Shown here piece by piece: positions 34,522-43,630 of a DNA stretch of 64,000 nucleotides. Source of the DNA: Akkermansia muciniphila. GTDB lineage: Bacteria; Verrucomicrobiota; Verrucomicrobiia; Verrucomicrobiales; V1-33. The notes under the pieces are model-generated. The model was not told the DNA's origin. It was given only the letters and a program-made list of their open reading frames with translations, and did no database searches. Numbering within the stretch: position 1 is the stretch's first letter; every line of letters starts with the position of its first letter. The translations under genes and the position numbers were made by a program. The stretch covers positions 1 to 64,000 of the forward strand of contig CAMAUV010000025.1 in the NCBI GenBank assembly GCA_945861415.1. Reading direction: 5' to 3'.

Positions 34522-35826
34522 ATGCGCATGCCCGCTAAGCGTAAAGCTGCCGCTGAGCATCCCGATATCTTCGCGTGCGCTCAAGAGTCGACGCTGCTGG
34601 ACTCTTCAGCGCCTACGGAAGCGCGCGATCTGGCGGAAGAGCTGGTGGCGTTTTGTCAATTTGGGGAAACCACGCGCGTCGAGAGTCTGCCCGCCGCCGG
34701 GCAGGAGCCGGTGCCGGTCTTCATCAATGAATTCTGGACCGCAGGCCAGCGGCAGGCACACTCACTGCACGAGTTGAGCTATCGGGCGTGCTTCAAGCCC
34801 CAGCTTCCCTGCTTTTTCATCGATCGCCTCACGCTGCCAGGAGAGGTGGTCTATGATCCATTCATGGGCCGTGGCACCACGCTCATCGAAGCTGCGCTGA
34901 TGGGCCGCGTGCCTTGGGGGTGCGACATCAATCCCCTTAGCCCCATCATTGTTCGCCCCCGGCTGGCACCGCCGGATGAAAAGGAAATTCAGGACGCGAT
35001 CGACGCGCTCCCGCTCGACCTCGACGCGGAATCCTGCGAGGATCTTCTCGTCTTTTATCATCCGAAAGTGCTTCGCGCGGTGAGCAGCCTGCGGCAGCAC
35101 TTTGCCCGGCCGCACCTCAGCGCTGCGGACCGCTGGCTGCGTATGGTGGCGACCAACCGCCTCAGCGGACACAGCCCCGGATTTTTTTCTGTCTATTCCC
35201 TGCCTCCGAATCAGGCGGCCTCCATCCAGAGCCAGCAGCGCATCAATGAAAAACGGAACCAAACTCCGCCGGAGCGCGATGTGCGTGCCATTCTGGGGAA
35301 GAAAAGCCGCCAGCTTCTTAAGGATCTCACGGCGGCAGAACGCGGGGCACTTCATCACGTGGCTCCGAAGGCCCGGCTTCTCACAGCGTCGTGCGATGCG
35401 ACTGCGTCGCTGCCTGACGACTCCATTGCGCTTGTCGTCACTTCGCCGCCATTTCTGACAGAGGTGCAATATGACCAGGACAACTGGCTGCGTGGCTGGT
35501 TCAACCACATCGACAGCGGGGTGGTGCGGCAGTGGCAAATCCGAAAGCCCGCGCTGTGGCAGGAGAAAATGACCGGCGTTTTTCGCGAACTCCGCCGGGT
35601 GCTACGTTCCGGCGGGCATGTGGCCTTCGAGGTGGGTGAAGTGCGTGGCGGGAGCGTGCGGCTGGAGGATCTTGTGGTGCCCGCCGCTATGGACGCAGGG
35701 CTGGAGCCGGTGCTCATCATGATCAACGCTCAGAAATTTACCAAAACCAGCAACTGCTGGGGCATCTCCAACAGTGAAGTTGGCACCAACACCAACCGCA
35801 TCGTCCTGCTGCGGAAGCAAAAGTAA
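34522..35826 (+). CDS. Solitary DNA methyltransferase (N4/N6 amino type)
   Basis: The 434-residue protein has a SAM-binding motif VVYDPFMGRGTTLIEAALMG (about residues 110-130) and a catalytic TSPPFLTEVQYD at about 312. The order is FxGxG first and (D/S)PP(Y/F) second. TSPP(F/Y) is seen mainly in N4-cytosine enzymes, while N6-adenine is still possible. An RNA target is not excluded. No restriction endonuclease or specificity gene is nearby, so it is an orphan. An ATG at 34528 is an alternative start. It is placed three bases after the HtrA stop. Confidence 0.75.
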   Translation: MRMPAKRKAAAEHPDIFACAQESTLLDSSAPTEARDLAEELVAFCQFGETTRVESLPAAGQEPVPVFINEFWTAGQRQAHSLHELSYRACFKPQLPCFFIDRLTLPGEVVYDPFMGRGTTLIEAALMGRVPWGCDINPLSPIIVRPRLAPPDEKEIQDAIDALPLDLDAESCEDLLVFYHPKVLRAVSSLRQHFARPHLSAADRWLRMVATNRLSGHSPGFFSVYSLPPNQAASIQSQQRINEKRNQTPPERDVRAILGKKSRQLLKDLTAAERGALHHVAPKARLLTASCDATASLPDDSIALVVTSPPFLTEVQYDQDNWLRGWFNHIDSGVVRQWQIRKPALWQEKMTGVFRELRRVLRSGGHVAFEVGEVRGGSVRLEDLVVPAAMDAGLEPVLIMINAQKFTKTSNCWGISNSEVGTNTNRIVLLRKQK

Positions 35827-35858
35827 ACTGGCCGGAGTTGAATGATGCCGTCACGCCA

Positions 35859-36104
35859 GGAAAAAGCCCTGCGCTGGCGGCATCGGAAAAGGGCGCGCAG
35901 CATTTCGAGGTGGCCTTCAACAGCGCGGGGGAAACACTGCTCGCTCGGAGCGCTGGCACCGGATGGTAAAAAGGCGGCGGTCTCGCATGGCGGCAGCCTG
36001 ATGCCAGCGGAGGGCTCACGGAAAAGAAAGGCGGTGTCGGCGGTTTGCTCGTGTGGGGCAGTGTGGCCGTATTTGCCGCGGGAGTGGATTTCGTGGTGCT
36101 GTAG
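35859..36104 (+). pseudogene. Possible decayed small membrane protein in the ribosomal upstream region
   Basis: One frame from 35859 reads AASEKGAQHFEVAFNSAGET and stops, and another further down reads GGVGGLLVWGSVAVFAAGVD and ends at TAG (36102-36104), which looks like a membrane segment at a protein's end. The two are in different frames. This could be a frameshifted small gene. The remaining part of the 500-base gap up to 36332 shows nothing. Confidence 0.3.
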
Positions 36105-36332
36105 TGAAAAAGGCTGCCGGGAGAGACGAATTTCTGGCGCTTGGCTAACCAGGAAAAAATCCCTAAACATCTCTTGCCAAGGTAAATTGGCGTGCTAACA
36201 ACACAGCCCGCATCCTCCCCCCTGTTCCCGGAAGCGAGAAATTTAGTCTGCAGATCAGAACCCTCCGGGTGGCGATGCCATTCCGGTTCATGGCTGGTTC
36301 CGGTTCAGGACTATCACCCAAGATTCACCTCC

Positions 36333-36449
36333 ATGAAAGTACGTCCATCCGTAAAAAAACTCTGCGAATCCTGCCGCGTCGTTCGCCGCGAAGGAGTGGT
36401 TCGCATCATCTGCAAAAACCCGCGCCACAAACAGCGTCAGGGCAACTAA
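36333..36449 (+). CDS. rpmJ: Ribosomal protein L36
   Basis: Thirty-eight residues, [20 protein letters not shown] at the start. The zinc ligands are Cys11, Cys14, Cys27 and His32, so this is the zinc-binding (C+) form. It is 18 bp upstream of rpsM, the usual order. Confidence 0.95.
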   Translation: MKVRPSVKKLCESCRVVRREGVVRIICKNPRHKQRQGN

Positions 36450-36467
36450 TTCCAACACCCACGAACC

Positions 36468-36845
36468 ATGGCACGACTCCTCGGCGTCGATATCCCCAAT
36501 GAGAAGCGCATCGAAGCCTCTCTCCCCTACATCTACGGCATTGGCCTTGCGCTCGCGAAAAAAATTCTCGGCCAAGCCAACATCAATCCCGACACCCGCA
36601 CGGGAGAACTCACCAATGAGCAGATCGGAGCCATCGTCTCCGTCATCCAGGCCAACGGAATTGCCATCGAAGGCGACCTGCGCCGGGAACTCCAACTCAA
36701 CCTCAAGCGCCTGCAGCAGATCAACTGCTACCGCGGCATCCGTCACCGCAAAGGGCTGCCCGTCCGCGGCCAGCGCACCAAGACCAATGCCCGCACCCGC
36801 AAGGGACCGCGCCGTACCGTCGGCGTGCAGAAGGCCAAGAAGTAG
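36468..36845 (+). CDS. rpsM: Ribosomal protein S13
   Basis: The S13 family pattern is complete in 125 residues: [20 protein letters not shown], a helix-turn-helix with [14 protein letters not shown], and the basic tail [20 protein letters not shown] that enters the ribosome head and contacts tRNA. It belongs to the rpmJ-rpsM-rpsK-rpsD block, with short spacers consistent with one transcript. Confidence 0.97.
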   Translation: MARLLGVDIPNEKRIEASLPYIYGIGLALAKKILGQANINPDTRTGELTNEQIGAIVSVIQANGIAIEGDLRRELQLNLKRLQQINCYRGIRHRKGLPVRGQRTKTNARTRKGPRRTVGVQKAKK

Positions 36846-36877
36846 TCCGCATAACCGCCAACCATCCTATTTGATTC

Positions 36878-37408
36878 ATGGCTGAAGAAAAACTCACCTC
36901 CGCTGCACCCGCAGCACCGGTCGCTGTCCCCGTGGACACCGCCGCAGAAGCCGCTGCCGCGACCAAAGCCGCCGCTGCTCAAGCTGCCAAAGCCGCTGTC
37001 GCCGCTCTCCTCGATCCCGAAGACAGCAAGCCGAAGATCGTTAAGGCCAAGGGCTCTAAGAACATCTCCAGTGGCATCGTCCATGTGCAGGCTTCTTTTA
37101 ACAACACCATCGTGACCATCACCGACATGCGCGGCAACGTCATCGGTTGGAGCAGCGCCGGCAAGATGGGCTTCAAGGGAAGCCGCAAAAGCACTGCCTA
37201 CGCTGCGCAAACCGTCGCCCAAGACGCCTGCCGTCAGGCCATGGGCCACGGCCTCCGTGAAGCCGAAGTGCGCGTAAAGGGCCCCGGCGCAGGCCGTGAG
37301 TCCGCCGTGCGTGCCGTTTCCGCCATCGGCGTGGAAGTCATCACTGTGAAAGACGTGACGCCGGTTCCCCACAACGGCTGCCGTCCTCCCAAAGCCCGCC
37401 GCGTCTAA
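36878..37408 (+). CDS. rpsK: Ribosomal protein S11 with N-terminal Ala-rich extension
   Basis: The last ~125 residues are normal S11: [34 protein letters not shown] and the end [15 protein letters not shown]. Before them is an extension of about 50 residues rich in Ala, Pro and Val ([20 protein letters not shown]), making 176 residues against about 129 in E. coli. The extension is low complexity and probably flexible on the ribosome surface. A downstream start would remove it, but there is no suitable internal start codon with a binding site, so I keep the long form. Confidence 0.95.
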   Translation: MAEEKLTSAAPAAPVAVPVDTAAEAAAATKAAAAQAAKAAVAALLDPEDSKPKIVKAKGSKNISSGIVHVQASFNNTIVTITDMRGNVIGWSSAGKMGFKGSRKSTAYAAQTVAQDACRQAMGHGLREAEVRVKGPGAGRESAVRAVSAIGVEVITVKDVTPVPHNGCRPPKARRV

Positions 37409-37429
37409 TCCTAACCCACCACTTTACAC

Positions 37430-38041
37430 ATGGCTCGCTATACAGGCCCAAAAGACAAAATCAGCCGCCGCTTCGGAGTCGCCATTTTTGGCCCCAGCAA
37501 GGCACTCGAGCGCCGCAACTTCGCTCCCGGCCAGCACGGTGCGCGCAGCGGACGCAAAAAGAATTCCGACTACGCCGTCGCTCTCGCTGAAAAGCAAAAG
37601 CTCCGCTATCAGTACGGAATGCTCGAAAAGCAGTTCCGCCGGTTCTTCGCCGAAGCTTCCCGCCGCCGCGGCGTGACTGGTGAGATCCTTCTCCAGATGC
37701 TGGAGCTGCGTCTCGATAACGTCATCTACCGCCTCGGTCTCGCACCTTCCCGCAATGCCGCCCGCCAGTATGTGGGCCACGGCCACGTGACCGTCAACGG
37801 CCGCAAGTGCGACGTGTCCTCTCGCCAGTGCAAGCCCGGCGATATCGTGGCCATCAAGAACACGGCCCGCGCCCAACAGATCGGCCTCCGCGCCCTTGAC
37901 CTGACGCAGGCTGTGGTAGTGCCTGACTGGCTGACGATGGATCGCGACAAGCTCACAGGCACCGTAGTCCGCGTGCCGAGCCGTGACGAAATCGACCCGA
38001 TCGTCAACGAGCAGCTCATCGTCGAACTCTACTCCCGCTAA
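37430..38041 (+). CDS. rpsD: Ribosomal protein S4
   Basis: S4 of 203 residues, an early small-subunit assembly protein. It starts MARYTGPKDKISRRFGV and has the S4 RNA-binding domain with LELRLDNVIYRLGLAPSRNA and YVGHGHVTVNGRKCDVSS. The zinc cysteines of some N-terminal variants are absent. In E. coli the alpha operon continues to rpoA and rplQ, but here a terminator comes next. Confidence 0.96.
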   Translation: MARYTGPKDKISRRFGVAIFGPSKALERRNFAPGQHGARSGRKKNSDYAVALAEKQKLRYQYGMLEKQFRRFFAEASRRRGVTGEILLQMLELRLDNVIYRLGLAPSRNAARQYVGHGHVTVNGRKCDVSSRQCKPGDIVAIKNTARAQQIGLRALDLTQAVVVPDWLTMDRDKLTGTVVRVPSRDEIDPIVNEQLIVELYSR

Positions 38042-38074
38042 TCCGGAGCAGCGTCAGCGAATTCCTTCACGAGA

Positions 38075-38101
38075 CGGCGTCCGGCAACGGGCGCCGTTTT
38101 T
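38075..38101 (+). terminator. Rho-independent terminator of the ribosomal block
   Basis: A nine-pair stem CGGCGTCCG/CGGGCGCCG with a GCAA tetraloop runs into five T. It lies 33 bp after rpsD and separates it from what follows. Confidence 0.9.
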
Positions 38102-38167
38102 GTATTCATCAGCATGAACCCACCCAGCACAGCATATTAGAAGGACCCGCTCAGTTCAGAGGAACTC

Positions 38168-38848
38168 ATGAATGTCTGCCTTGCTACATGGTTCAGCGAG
38201 GACTATGCTTGCGATCCTTTTGCCCCGCTTCACTTTCGCGGCGGTGACATGGAATTTCGGCTGGGGCAACTATCGGCGGAATCAGAGGAGTAGACCGGCA
38301 ATCTTGTCCCGAGTAAGGATTTCGGGCAGGGCGTGCTGCCGCTCATGGGCGACAATTTCACGTTGCTGGCGGCGCTGCAGGCTTACGACCATCTCGGCGG
38401 CCAGTCCGGGATCAAGTTGCCTGCATTTGCTAGCGAAACCCGCCGAGGGCGCTGACACCTTCAGGCGCCTGCTGGAAAAGCCCTCCAAAGATCACCTGAC
38501 TATCGCCTACAATTTCCAGTCCGCTGGTGCCTGTTTGGGGCGGAAATACATCTTCGCTACTTCTGCGCAGTATTTGTCGGGAAGCTGGTGGATCACTTCA
38601 AAAATCGGGAGACCATACAGTGGCAGAACAGGAGTGCTGGATTAGTAATAGATGCCAAAGCGCTCGCGAGGCTTGCTGAAATGAACGAGGGATTTCTGCG
38701 CAGTCAGGAGATTGGGAAAGGCATTGCACCGGATGTTGCGGAGCGGCGCATCGGCCCCGTGGTTACGGCGCTCAGACAATTCTACACCGTGCGCTATCCC
38801 TCCGGCACGGAGAACGGGACGTTCAAAATGGACCTTCGTGCGTCCTAG
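38168..38848 (+). pseudogene. Multiply disrupted gene of unknown family
   Basis: From an ATG at 38168 a protein-like frame reads through MNVCLATWFSEDYACDPFAP, meets a TAG at 38291, resumes (DFGQGVLPLMGDNFTLLAAL) and ends at 38455. Similar quality then moves to another frame (TFRRLLEKPSKDHLTIAYNF, around 38455-38590) and to a third (KALARLAEMNEGFLRSQEIG) that ends with TAG at 38848. At least one stop and two frameshifts are therefore present. The order of fragments is colinear, as expected for one decayed gene of about 225 codons. I do not recognise the family. Confidence 0.55.
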
Positions 38849-38975
38849 AAGTAAGCGGCCCGAACTTTGGGGAATAATACCGCAGCGTTTTGCCGTTATC
38901 TACGCGGCAGTGGAGGATCTTTCGCAATCTCACATGGGCACCATTGGTGCAATGGATGCCCCTATCTCTCCGCAG

Positions 38976-39605
38976 TCAGCCGCCGGAAGCCGCCAGCCAA
39001 AGCGAGTGCAGGGACAGCGCTAGCAACCCGAGGCCAAAGAGGGTATTGAGCAACCGCTCCGACCGCCGGTAGAGGAAAGCCGCGTCGGGGAGTTTGAGCA
39101 GCCAAACAAAGAGGCTCCAGAAAACAAGCGCCTGTCCCAGTATGATGGCGGCGAAAATTAGCTTCCGGACAAGGTCCGGGTTTGGACCCATTGCAGCCGC
39201 GAGAGAGGATAGGAGGAAGAGAGCTGCTTTGGGGTTCAGCAGGTTGGTGATCAATCCTTGCAAAAAAGCAGCGCAGTCGGACATTTCAGCCAGAGAAGAA
39301 CCGGTCGCCGCCGCGGCGACGGGCTTTTGCAGGACACTGCGGAGAAGTTTCCAGGCCAGCCACAGAAGGTAGAGGCCACCGGCGGCCCCGAGGATCCGGG
39401 CCGCGGCAGGGGACTGTCGGAAAATGACCGCCACGCCCGTGAGTGCGAGCGTCGTGTGAACGGTCAGGCCGCAGCCGATGCCCAGCACTGTGTATAAGCC
39501 GGCGCGCAACGGGTGATTCACCCCATTGCGGAGCAGCAGGAGCATGTCCGGACCCGGCGAAAACTGAGCCATGAGCATTACCAGCGCGAAGGTGAGGTAA
39601 TCCAT
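38976..39605 (-). CDS. LysE/RhtB-family amino acid exporter
   Basis: A 209-residue protein with six hydrophobic helices. FSPGPDMLLLLRNGVNHPLR is the family's N-terminal signature (PGPD/N at the first helix), and LLNPKAALFLLSSL is the conserved NPK(A/G) block before helix 4. Members pump out basic or hydrophilic amino acids and homoserine-type compounds. The substrate cannot be told. There is no neighbouring LysG-type regulator. Confidence 0.9.
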   Translation of the reverse strand: MDYLTFALVMLMAQFSPGPDMLLLLRNGVNHPLRAGLYTVLGIGCGLTVHTTLALTGVAVIFRQSPAAARILGAAGGLYLLWLAWKLLRSVLQKPVAAAATGSSLAEMSDCAAFLQGLITNLLNPKAALFLLSSLAAAMGPNPDLVRKLIFAAIILGQALVFWSLFVWLLKLPDAAFLYRRSERLLNTLFGLGLLALSLHSLWLAASGG

Positions 39606-39916
39606 GCCGTCAGCCTTCTGTCACTCGCCTGTCCGCCGCAATGGCTGCCTGCGCTGGGGCCTCCTAAATTGCATACGCAGAAAAGTAATGAGCCTGCACT
39701 GCAATTCCTTGACGTTTCTAAACAATTGCTGCAATTATCAGAACTTCGTCTTCTTTCTGGAGTAAGAATCGGGGAAAACCCGAAATTACTGCAGCGCTCT
39801 GCAAGCATAGACGATACGTTTTCATTTATTTTACGGGTAATTTCTGGTAGCTCTGTAGCTTCCAGAAAAACCCTCCCTTAAGTTTATGCATTCACCAATT
39901 CCGCCATCCTAATCCC
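39606..39916. other. Intergenic region with a possible promoter for the Fe-S carrier gene
   Basis: TTGACG (39709-39714) and AATTAT (39733-39738), 18 bp apart, form a possible promoter toward 39917. It overlaps GCAATT/AATTGC arms (39701-39729) that could bind a regulator. The region is AT-rich, and no gene is seen. Confidence 0.3.
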
Positions 39917-40297
39917 ATGATCCGCGTCACGGACAGCGCCGCCGTCCAGCTTCGTGAACTTCTCAGTGAGGAAGAGGCAGGGGCGGGCTTGCGCTTGATG
40001 GTGGAAAAAGGAGGATGTGCCGGGCTGCAGTATGCGATGAAGGTGGACATCTCTCGTGATGGTGATGCCATTATGGAAAAAGACGGCACCCGTGTGCTGG
40101 TCGATCCTGCCAGTGCCGTCTATTTGCAGGGCTGTGAATTGGATTACGTAACCGCTTTGAACGACAGCGGGTTTAAGATTTTAAATCCCAACGCCGCCCG
40201 CTCCTGCGGCTGCGGCACTTCCTTCGAGCCCGCCGCAACCGGACCCGTGGTTGCAGCCCCGGCTGTGCCCGACGGGGAGGCCTGCAAGAGTTCCTGA
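39917..40297 (+). CDS. Iron-sulfur cluster assembly carrier, ErpA/IscA family
   Basis: A 126-residue A-type carrier that hands Fe-S clusters to target proteins. The three ligand cysteines are in EKGGCAGLQY (Cys34) and RSCGCGTSF (a CGC pair near residue 96), and ITD-like RVTDSAAVQLRELL opens the fold. Past the domain there is an Ala/Pro-rich tail of about 20 residues. ErpA and IscA cannot be separated by eye, so no symbol is given. No isc or suf genes are adjacent. Confidence 0.9.
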   Translation: MIRVTDSAAVQLRELLSEEEAGAGLRLMVEKGGCAGLQYAMKVDISRDGDAIMEKDGTRVLVDPASAVYLQGCELDYVTALNDSGFKILNPNAARSCGCGTSFEPAATGPVVAAPAVPDGEACKSS

Positions 40298-40355
40298 ATC
40301 TTTCCAACCATCGACCAGTCACGTCAACCTTCACCCGTCTTCTCGTTTATCAATC

Positions 40356-41174
40356 ATGGGCCCACACGTTCAATTCATGCAGTCTCCCCGCGGATCATTG
40401 TCGCGGTCGGGGGCGGTGGTTCAGCGCTCTGACGGCGGGCTTTTCTGGTGGTCTGTCGCCATCACCGTGCTGGCTGGTATGGTTGTGTTCTCATGGTTCT
40501 TCTGCATTTACGTGTGCAGCCATCCGGAGCGGCCGTTCAGTTACAAGTTGCTGGGCCGTTTCGATAAACTGGAGGGACTGCGGCGATTCTCTGAGAAAGA
40601 CGCGCCAGGGGGTAAGACAATGTCCTACAAGGATGCCCACCAAACCTTTTACGGATTCACTTACGAAAACCTGAGGCAGAAGAACGCCGAACTTCGCCGC
40701 GCTTACATCACCAATTACGACAGCAAGGAGATGCGCCCCATCTATTTGCGCGGCAAATTCAAGGTGCTACACGCCCGTCCGCTCACTGAGGATGATGTCT
40801 TTCCCTGCGGCACCGTAGCCCGCTGTGTGGCGCTCATTGATGAGGACAAGGAGTACGGCAACGTCCTGGTGGAGTACATCATTCCTACCAAAACTCCTCC
40901 TAAGGACATGCTGATGCCCGGAGATATCATCCCGCTGGACACGGGAGACCTGAAAGGCAAGCGCCGCCGCTACGCCAGCCTACTAAATGTTGACCGCCAC
41001 AAGGACGACGGGCTGATTTTCACTGTCGTTCCTCTGAGCTACGGCGAGCACGGCAACGCCGCCTCCGGCCTCAGCATCGCCAGCGAACCACCACGCCGTC
41101 TCAATATGGAGGGCCGCTTGCCCATTACGGATGATGCCATCGGTGCAATTTCCACTATCGCTGTGGTTAGGTAG
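40356..41174 (+). CDS. Conserved hypothetical membrane protein, 272 aa
   Basis: A single membrane helix (WWSVAITVLAGMVVFSWFFC, about 28-47) separates a short N-terminus from a long, charged outer domain with blocks such as FKVLHARPLTEDDVFPCGTV and MPGDIIPLDTGDLKGKRRRY. The outside part is probably beta-rich. No domain recognised. The start was set at the ATG 40356, which leaves 58 bp to the Fe-S carrier gene; an open frame from 40251 overlaps that gene. Function unknown. Confidence 0.7.
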   Translation: MGPHVQFMQSPRGSLSRSGAVVQRSDGGLFWWSVAITVLAGMVVFSWFFCIYVCSHPERPFSYKLLGRFDKLEGLRRFSEKDAPGGKTMSYKDAHQTFYGFTYENLRQKNAELRRAYITNYDSKEMRPIYLRGKFKVLHARPLTEDDVFPCGTVARCVALIDEDKEYGNVLVEYIIPTKTPPKDMLMPGDIIPLDTGDLKGKRRRYASLLNVDRHKDDGLIFTVVPLSYGEHGNAASGLSIASEPPRRLNMEGRLPITDDAIGAISTIAVVR

Positions 41175-41583
41175 GGGAAATCAGCTCTTTTTATAACTGG
41201 TGTCGGCCGTAAAGAGGCTCCGGCATTGTAAACATTATATTACAGGGGAGTGCCCGGGCCATAGCAGTTGGCGCTGGTCGCTGAAAGTGTTGAAGAGCGG
41301 CCACCATGGTGCAGGCGGTGTGCCTTGTCGGGTCCCTAGGCGAAGTCCGGCGCCGCGCCAGCATGGCAAATTCGCGAGGTGGCATAGCCCCCGCCATGCT
41401 GGGGCCAGAGTAGGATATTGCGGGCCCGTGCAGGGGCCTTGGTGCCAGCACGTTGGGACTTGCTGTTTGCCTCTTTTGGGCGGAATTTGAAAATCCTACT
41501 TGCCCCGGCGGCGGAACCTTGAGTATTTGCCTAGTATTTCCCCTGATCCCCGCCTAAAACAATTTCCCAACCTTATTTCCCAT
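41175..41583. other. Intergenic region of about 400 bp
   Basis: Several short GC-rich palindromes (for example ATGGC...GCCAT-like arms near 41360-41400) are present, but no convincing gene on either strand and no clear RNA structure known to me. A structured RNA is not excluded. Confidence 0.3.
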
Positions 41584-42981
41584 ATGAACGAAGCCATCCT
41601 CACGGAATCCGATCTCGCGCAGGGCTACCGCAACACTTATCAGAAGGCGCAAAATGCCATGAAGATGAACAATCCTAGCTTCTCGGTAGAGTTGCTGCTG
41701 GCTGTGGTGAGCGATAACCCTTCTTTCCTCGACGGGCGCAAGCTGCTGCGTTCCGCTGCCATTGCCGCCACTACCGGAGCGAAGAAAAAGATATTCGACA
41801 CGTCCGCGATGAAGGTTAGCAAAGCCAAAGGCACCCTGAAGAAAGACGCGCTCCAAGCCATTGCTGAGGTTGAGGACATTCTGAAGGAGGACCCGCTCAA
41901 TCTCGCGGGCAATACGCTGCTCTTTGAGGCCGCCAATTCCGCCTCTATGCCGGAGACGGCCGCATTTGGGCTTGAGATGGCGCTGAAGGGCAAGCCTTCG
42001 GATTCGAAACTTGCGCACAAGCTGGCGAACTATCTCCTCGCGCATGATGATCCCGAGCGTGCGATCAAGATTTACGACCACATCATCAAGCAGGACAACA
42101 CCGACGGGGATGCGCGATCCGGCCTTACCAACGCCAATGCGCGCCTCTCCATGAAGCGCCAGAAGATGGGCGAGAGCGGCACCAATTTCAAAGACCTCCT
42201 GAAGGATAAGGATGCTGCCAAGAAGATGGAGGACATGAACCGCATCGGAGCCACCACCGAGCAGACGATGGAGCAGATCGCCCACCTCGCGCCGGAATAC
42301 GAGGCGAATCCGAACGACATTAACGTTGTCCGCAAGATTGCAGAACTCTATGAGCGGCTGGAAGACTGGGAGACCGCACTTTCCTACTATGCGTGGGCGC
42401 ATCAGCTCAGCAACGGTGACACTTCGTTGGAAGCCAAGGTTCACAAGCTGCAGGACCGCATCGAGGAAATCTCCATCGCCCGTCTGAAAGCGGAACTGGA
42501 AGGCGACCCGAATTCGCCCGATTCGGAGGAAAAGCGTCAAAATATCGGGCAACTCGAGCGCAGCCGTTCCGAGAGGCTTGTCGTCGCCGCCCGGGAGCGT
42601 GTGGATCGTAATCCAACGGATCCCCAGTTGCGGTTTGAACTCGGCACCCACCTTTACAATGCCGGCCACACTCGCGAAGCCATTCCGGAGCTTCAGCGCG
42701 CCAAGGCGAACCCGCACATTCGTCACAAGGCCATGCTCATGCTCGCCCGCTGCTACGGCGCGGCCAAAATGTTCGATCTGTCTCTCGGCCAGCTCAAGGA
42801 AGCCGCGGCGGAAATGGTCATCATGGACAATACCAAGAAGGAGGTCGTTTACGAAATGGGCCTCATGCAGGATGCTATGGGAAACAAGGCGGAAGCACTC
42901 GAGTCCTTCAAGCAAATCTACGCTGTGGATTACAACTACCGAGACGCGGCCACCCGCGTGGAGGGCGCTTACGGTGGATAG
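41584..42981 (+). CDS. TPR-repeat protein
   Basis: The 465-residue protein is helical throughout, with TPR-like units such as AGNTLLFEAANSASMPETAA, LAHKLANYLLAHDDPERAIK, KIAELYERLEDWETALSYYA and FELGTHLYNAGHTREAIPEL. No signal peptide, so it is likely cytoplasmic and a scaffold for a complex. It has a lysine-rich middle. The ATG at 41584 has a CATATG context, and the longer frame from 41500 lacks protein character. It stands alone; partner unknown. Confidence 0.85.
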   Translation: MNEAILTESDLAQGYRNTYQKAQNAMKMNNPSFSVELLLAVVSDNPSFLDGRKLLRSAAIAATTGAKKKIFDTSAMKVSKAKGTLKKDALQAIAEVEDILKEDPLNLAGNTLLFEAANSASMPETAAFGLEMALKGKPSDSKLAHKLANYLLAHDDPERAIKIYDHIIKQDNTDGDARSGLTNANARLSMKRQKMGESGTNFKDLLKDKDAAKKMEDMNRIGATTEQTMEQIAHLAPEYEANPNDINVVRKIAELYERLEDWETALSYYAWAHQLSNGDTSLEAKVHKLQDRIEEISIARLKAELEGDPNSPDSEEKRQNIGQLERSRSERLVVAARERVDRNPTDPQLRFELGTHLYNAGHTREAIPELQRAKANPHIRHKAMLMLARCYGAAKMFDLSLGQLKEAAAEMVIMDNTKKEVVYEMGLMQDAMGNKAEALESFKQIYAVDYNYRDAATRVEGAYGG

Positions 42982-43038
42982 ACCAAGCAAGGCATTTCTT
43001 CGGACCGCTCCTGCTTCGTGACCACTTCGCTCGCGTGC

Positions 43039-43630
43039 CTAGGGATTACGGTATTGTCCCCTCAGCCTGCTGAGGCAGTGCCACTGGTGGCACACACATG
43101 AGGCCATTGCGGCGATATCGAGCTGAAGATTCACTGCGGCACTGATGTCCCTCGAGGCTGCTTCTGGCTGGCTGAAAAATCAGGCAAAGGCGTCCCGGCG
43201 GACTATGATTTCCGGCCGCGGCGCAAGGAACGATTCGGCGCGATGCATGAGGGCTTGCAATGCGGGCACGAGTTCTGCGGAGGTGAAGCGCACGGGCTTT
43301 CCCATGTGCTGGAGCATGGCGGTTTGGGAAGCGGCTACTTCGTGCAGGTCGCGGGTCAGCAGCAGCACCCGGGCTGGCGGATGCGGGGGCAGGCTCATGA
43401 GCATGGGAACGGTGATTTTTACGGCGCAACCAGCGGCACCAAGGAACCATGAGGAGTCACGCCCGAGTTGTTTCACCGGTGCGCATTCCACATAGCGGGC
43501 GGGGTTGCTGTCATCCGTGGGGATTCTCCTGTTCGATTGCGAGGGAGGCACGGCAGGAGGCTCCTGCTCGCAATTCTGTAATCCCGTCGCCGTTGCGGGA
43601 ACGGGGCGGCTGCTCCACGGATTTCGAATG
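43039..43630 (-). pseudogene. Decayed sulfotransferase (P-loop family)
   Basis: Pieces of the TPR/aryl sulfotransferase type occur in order on the minus strand. TDDSNPARYVECAPVKQL resembles the DexNPxGYxExxPVK block. ARVLLLTRDLHEVAASQTAM resembles the R(D)L(D/H)EVxxSQxxM block. The expected VSGLPRSGTS P-loop site reads SRPVPATATG, so the PAPS-binding loop is lost. The main frame stops at 43180, and a C-terminal block (ISAAVNLQLDIAAMAS) continues in another frame to a TAG at 43039. At least one frameshift and loss of the P-loop show it is dead. The 5' end touches the start of the VTT gene. Confidence 0.7.

Noticed and set aside
41554-42990. 478-codon minus-strand open frame over the TPR gene
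   Set aside because: The plus-strand frame has TPR helices and a good start; the antisense frame has no motifs.
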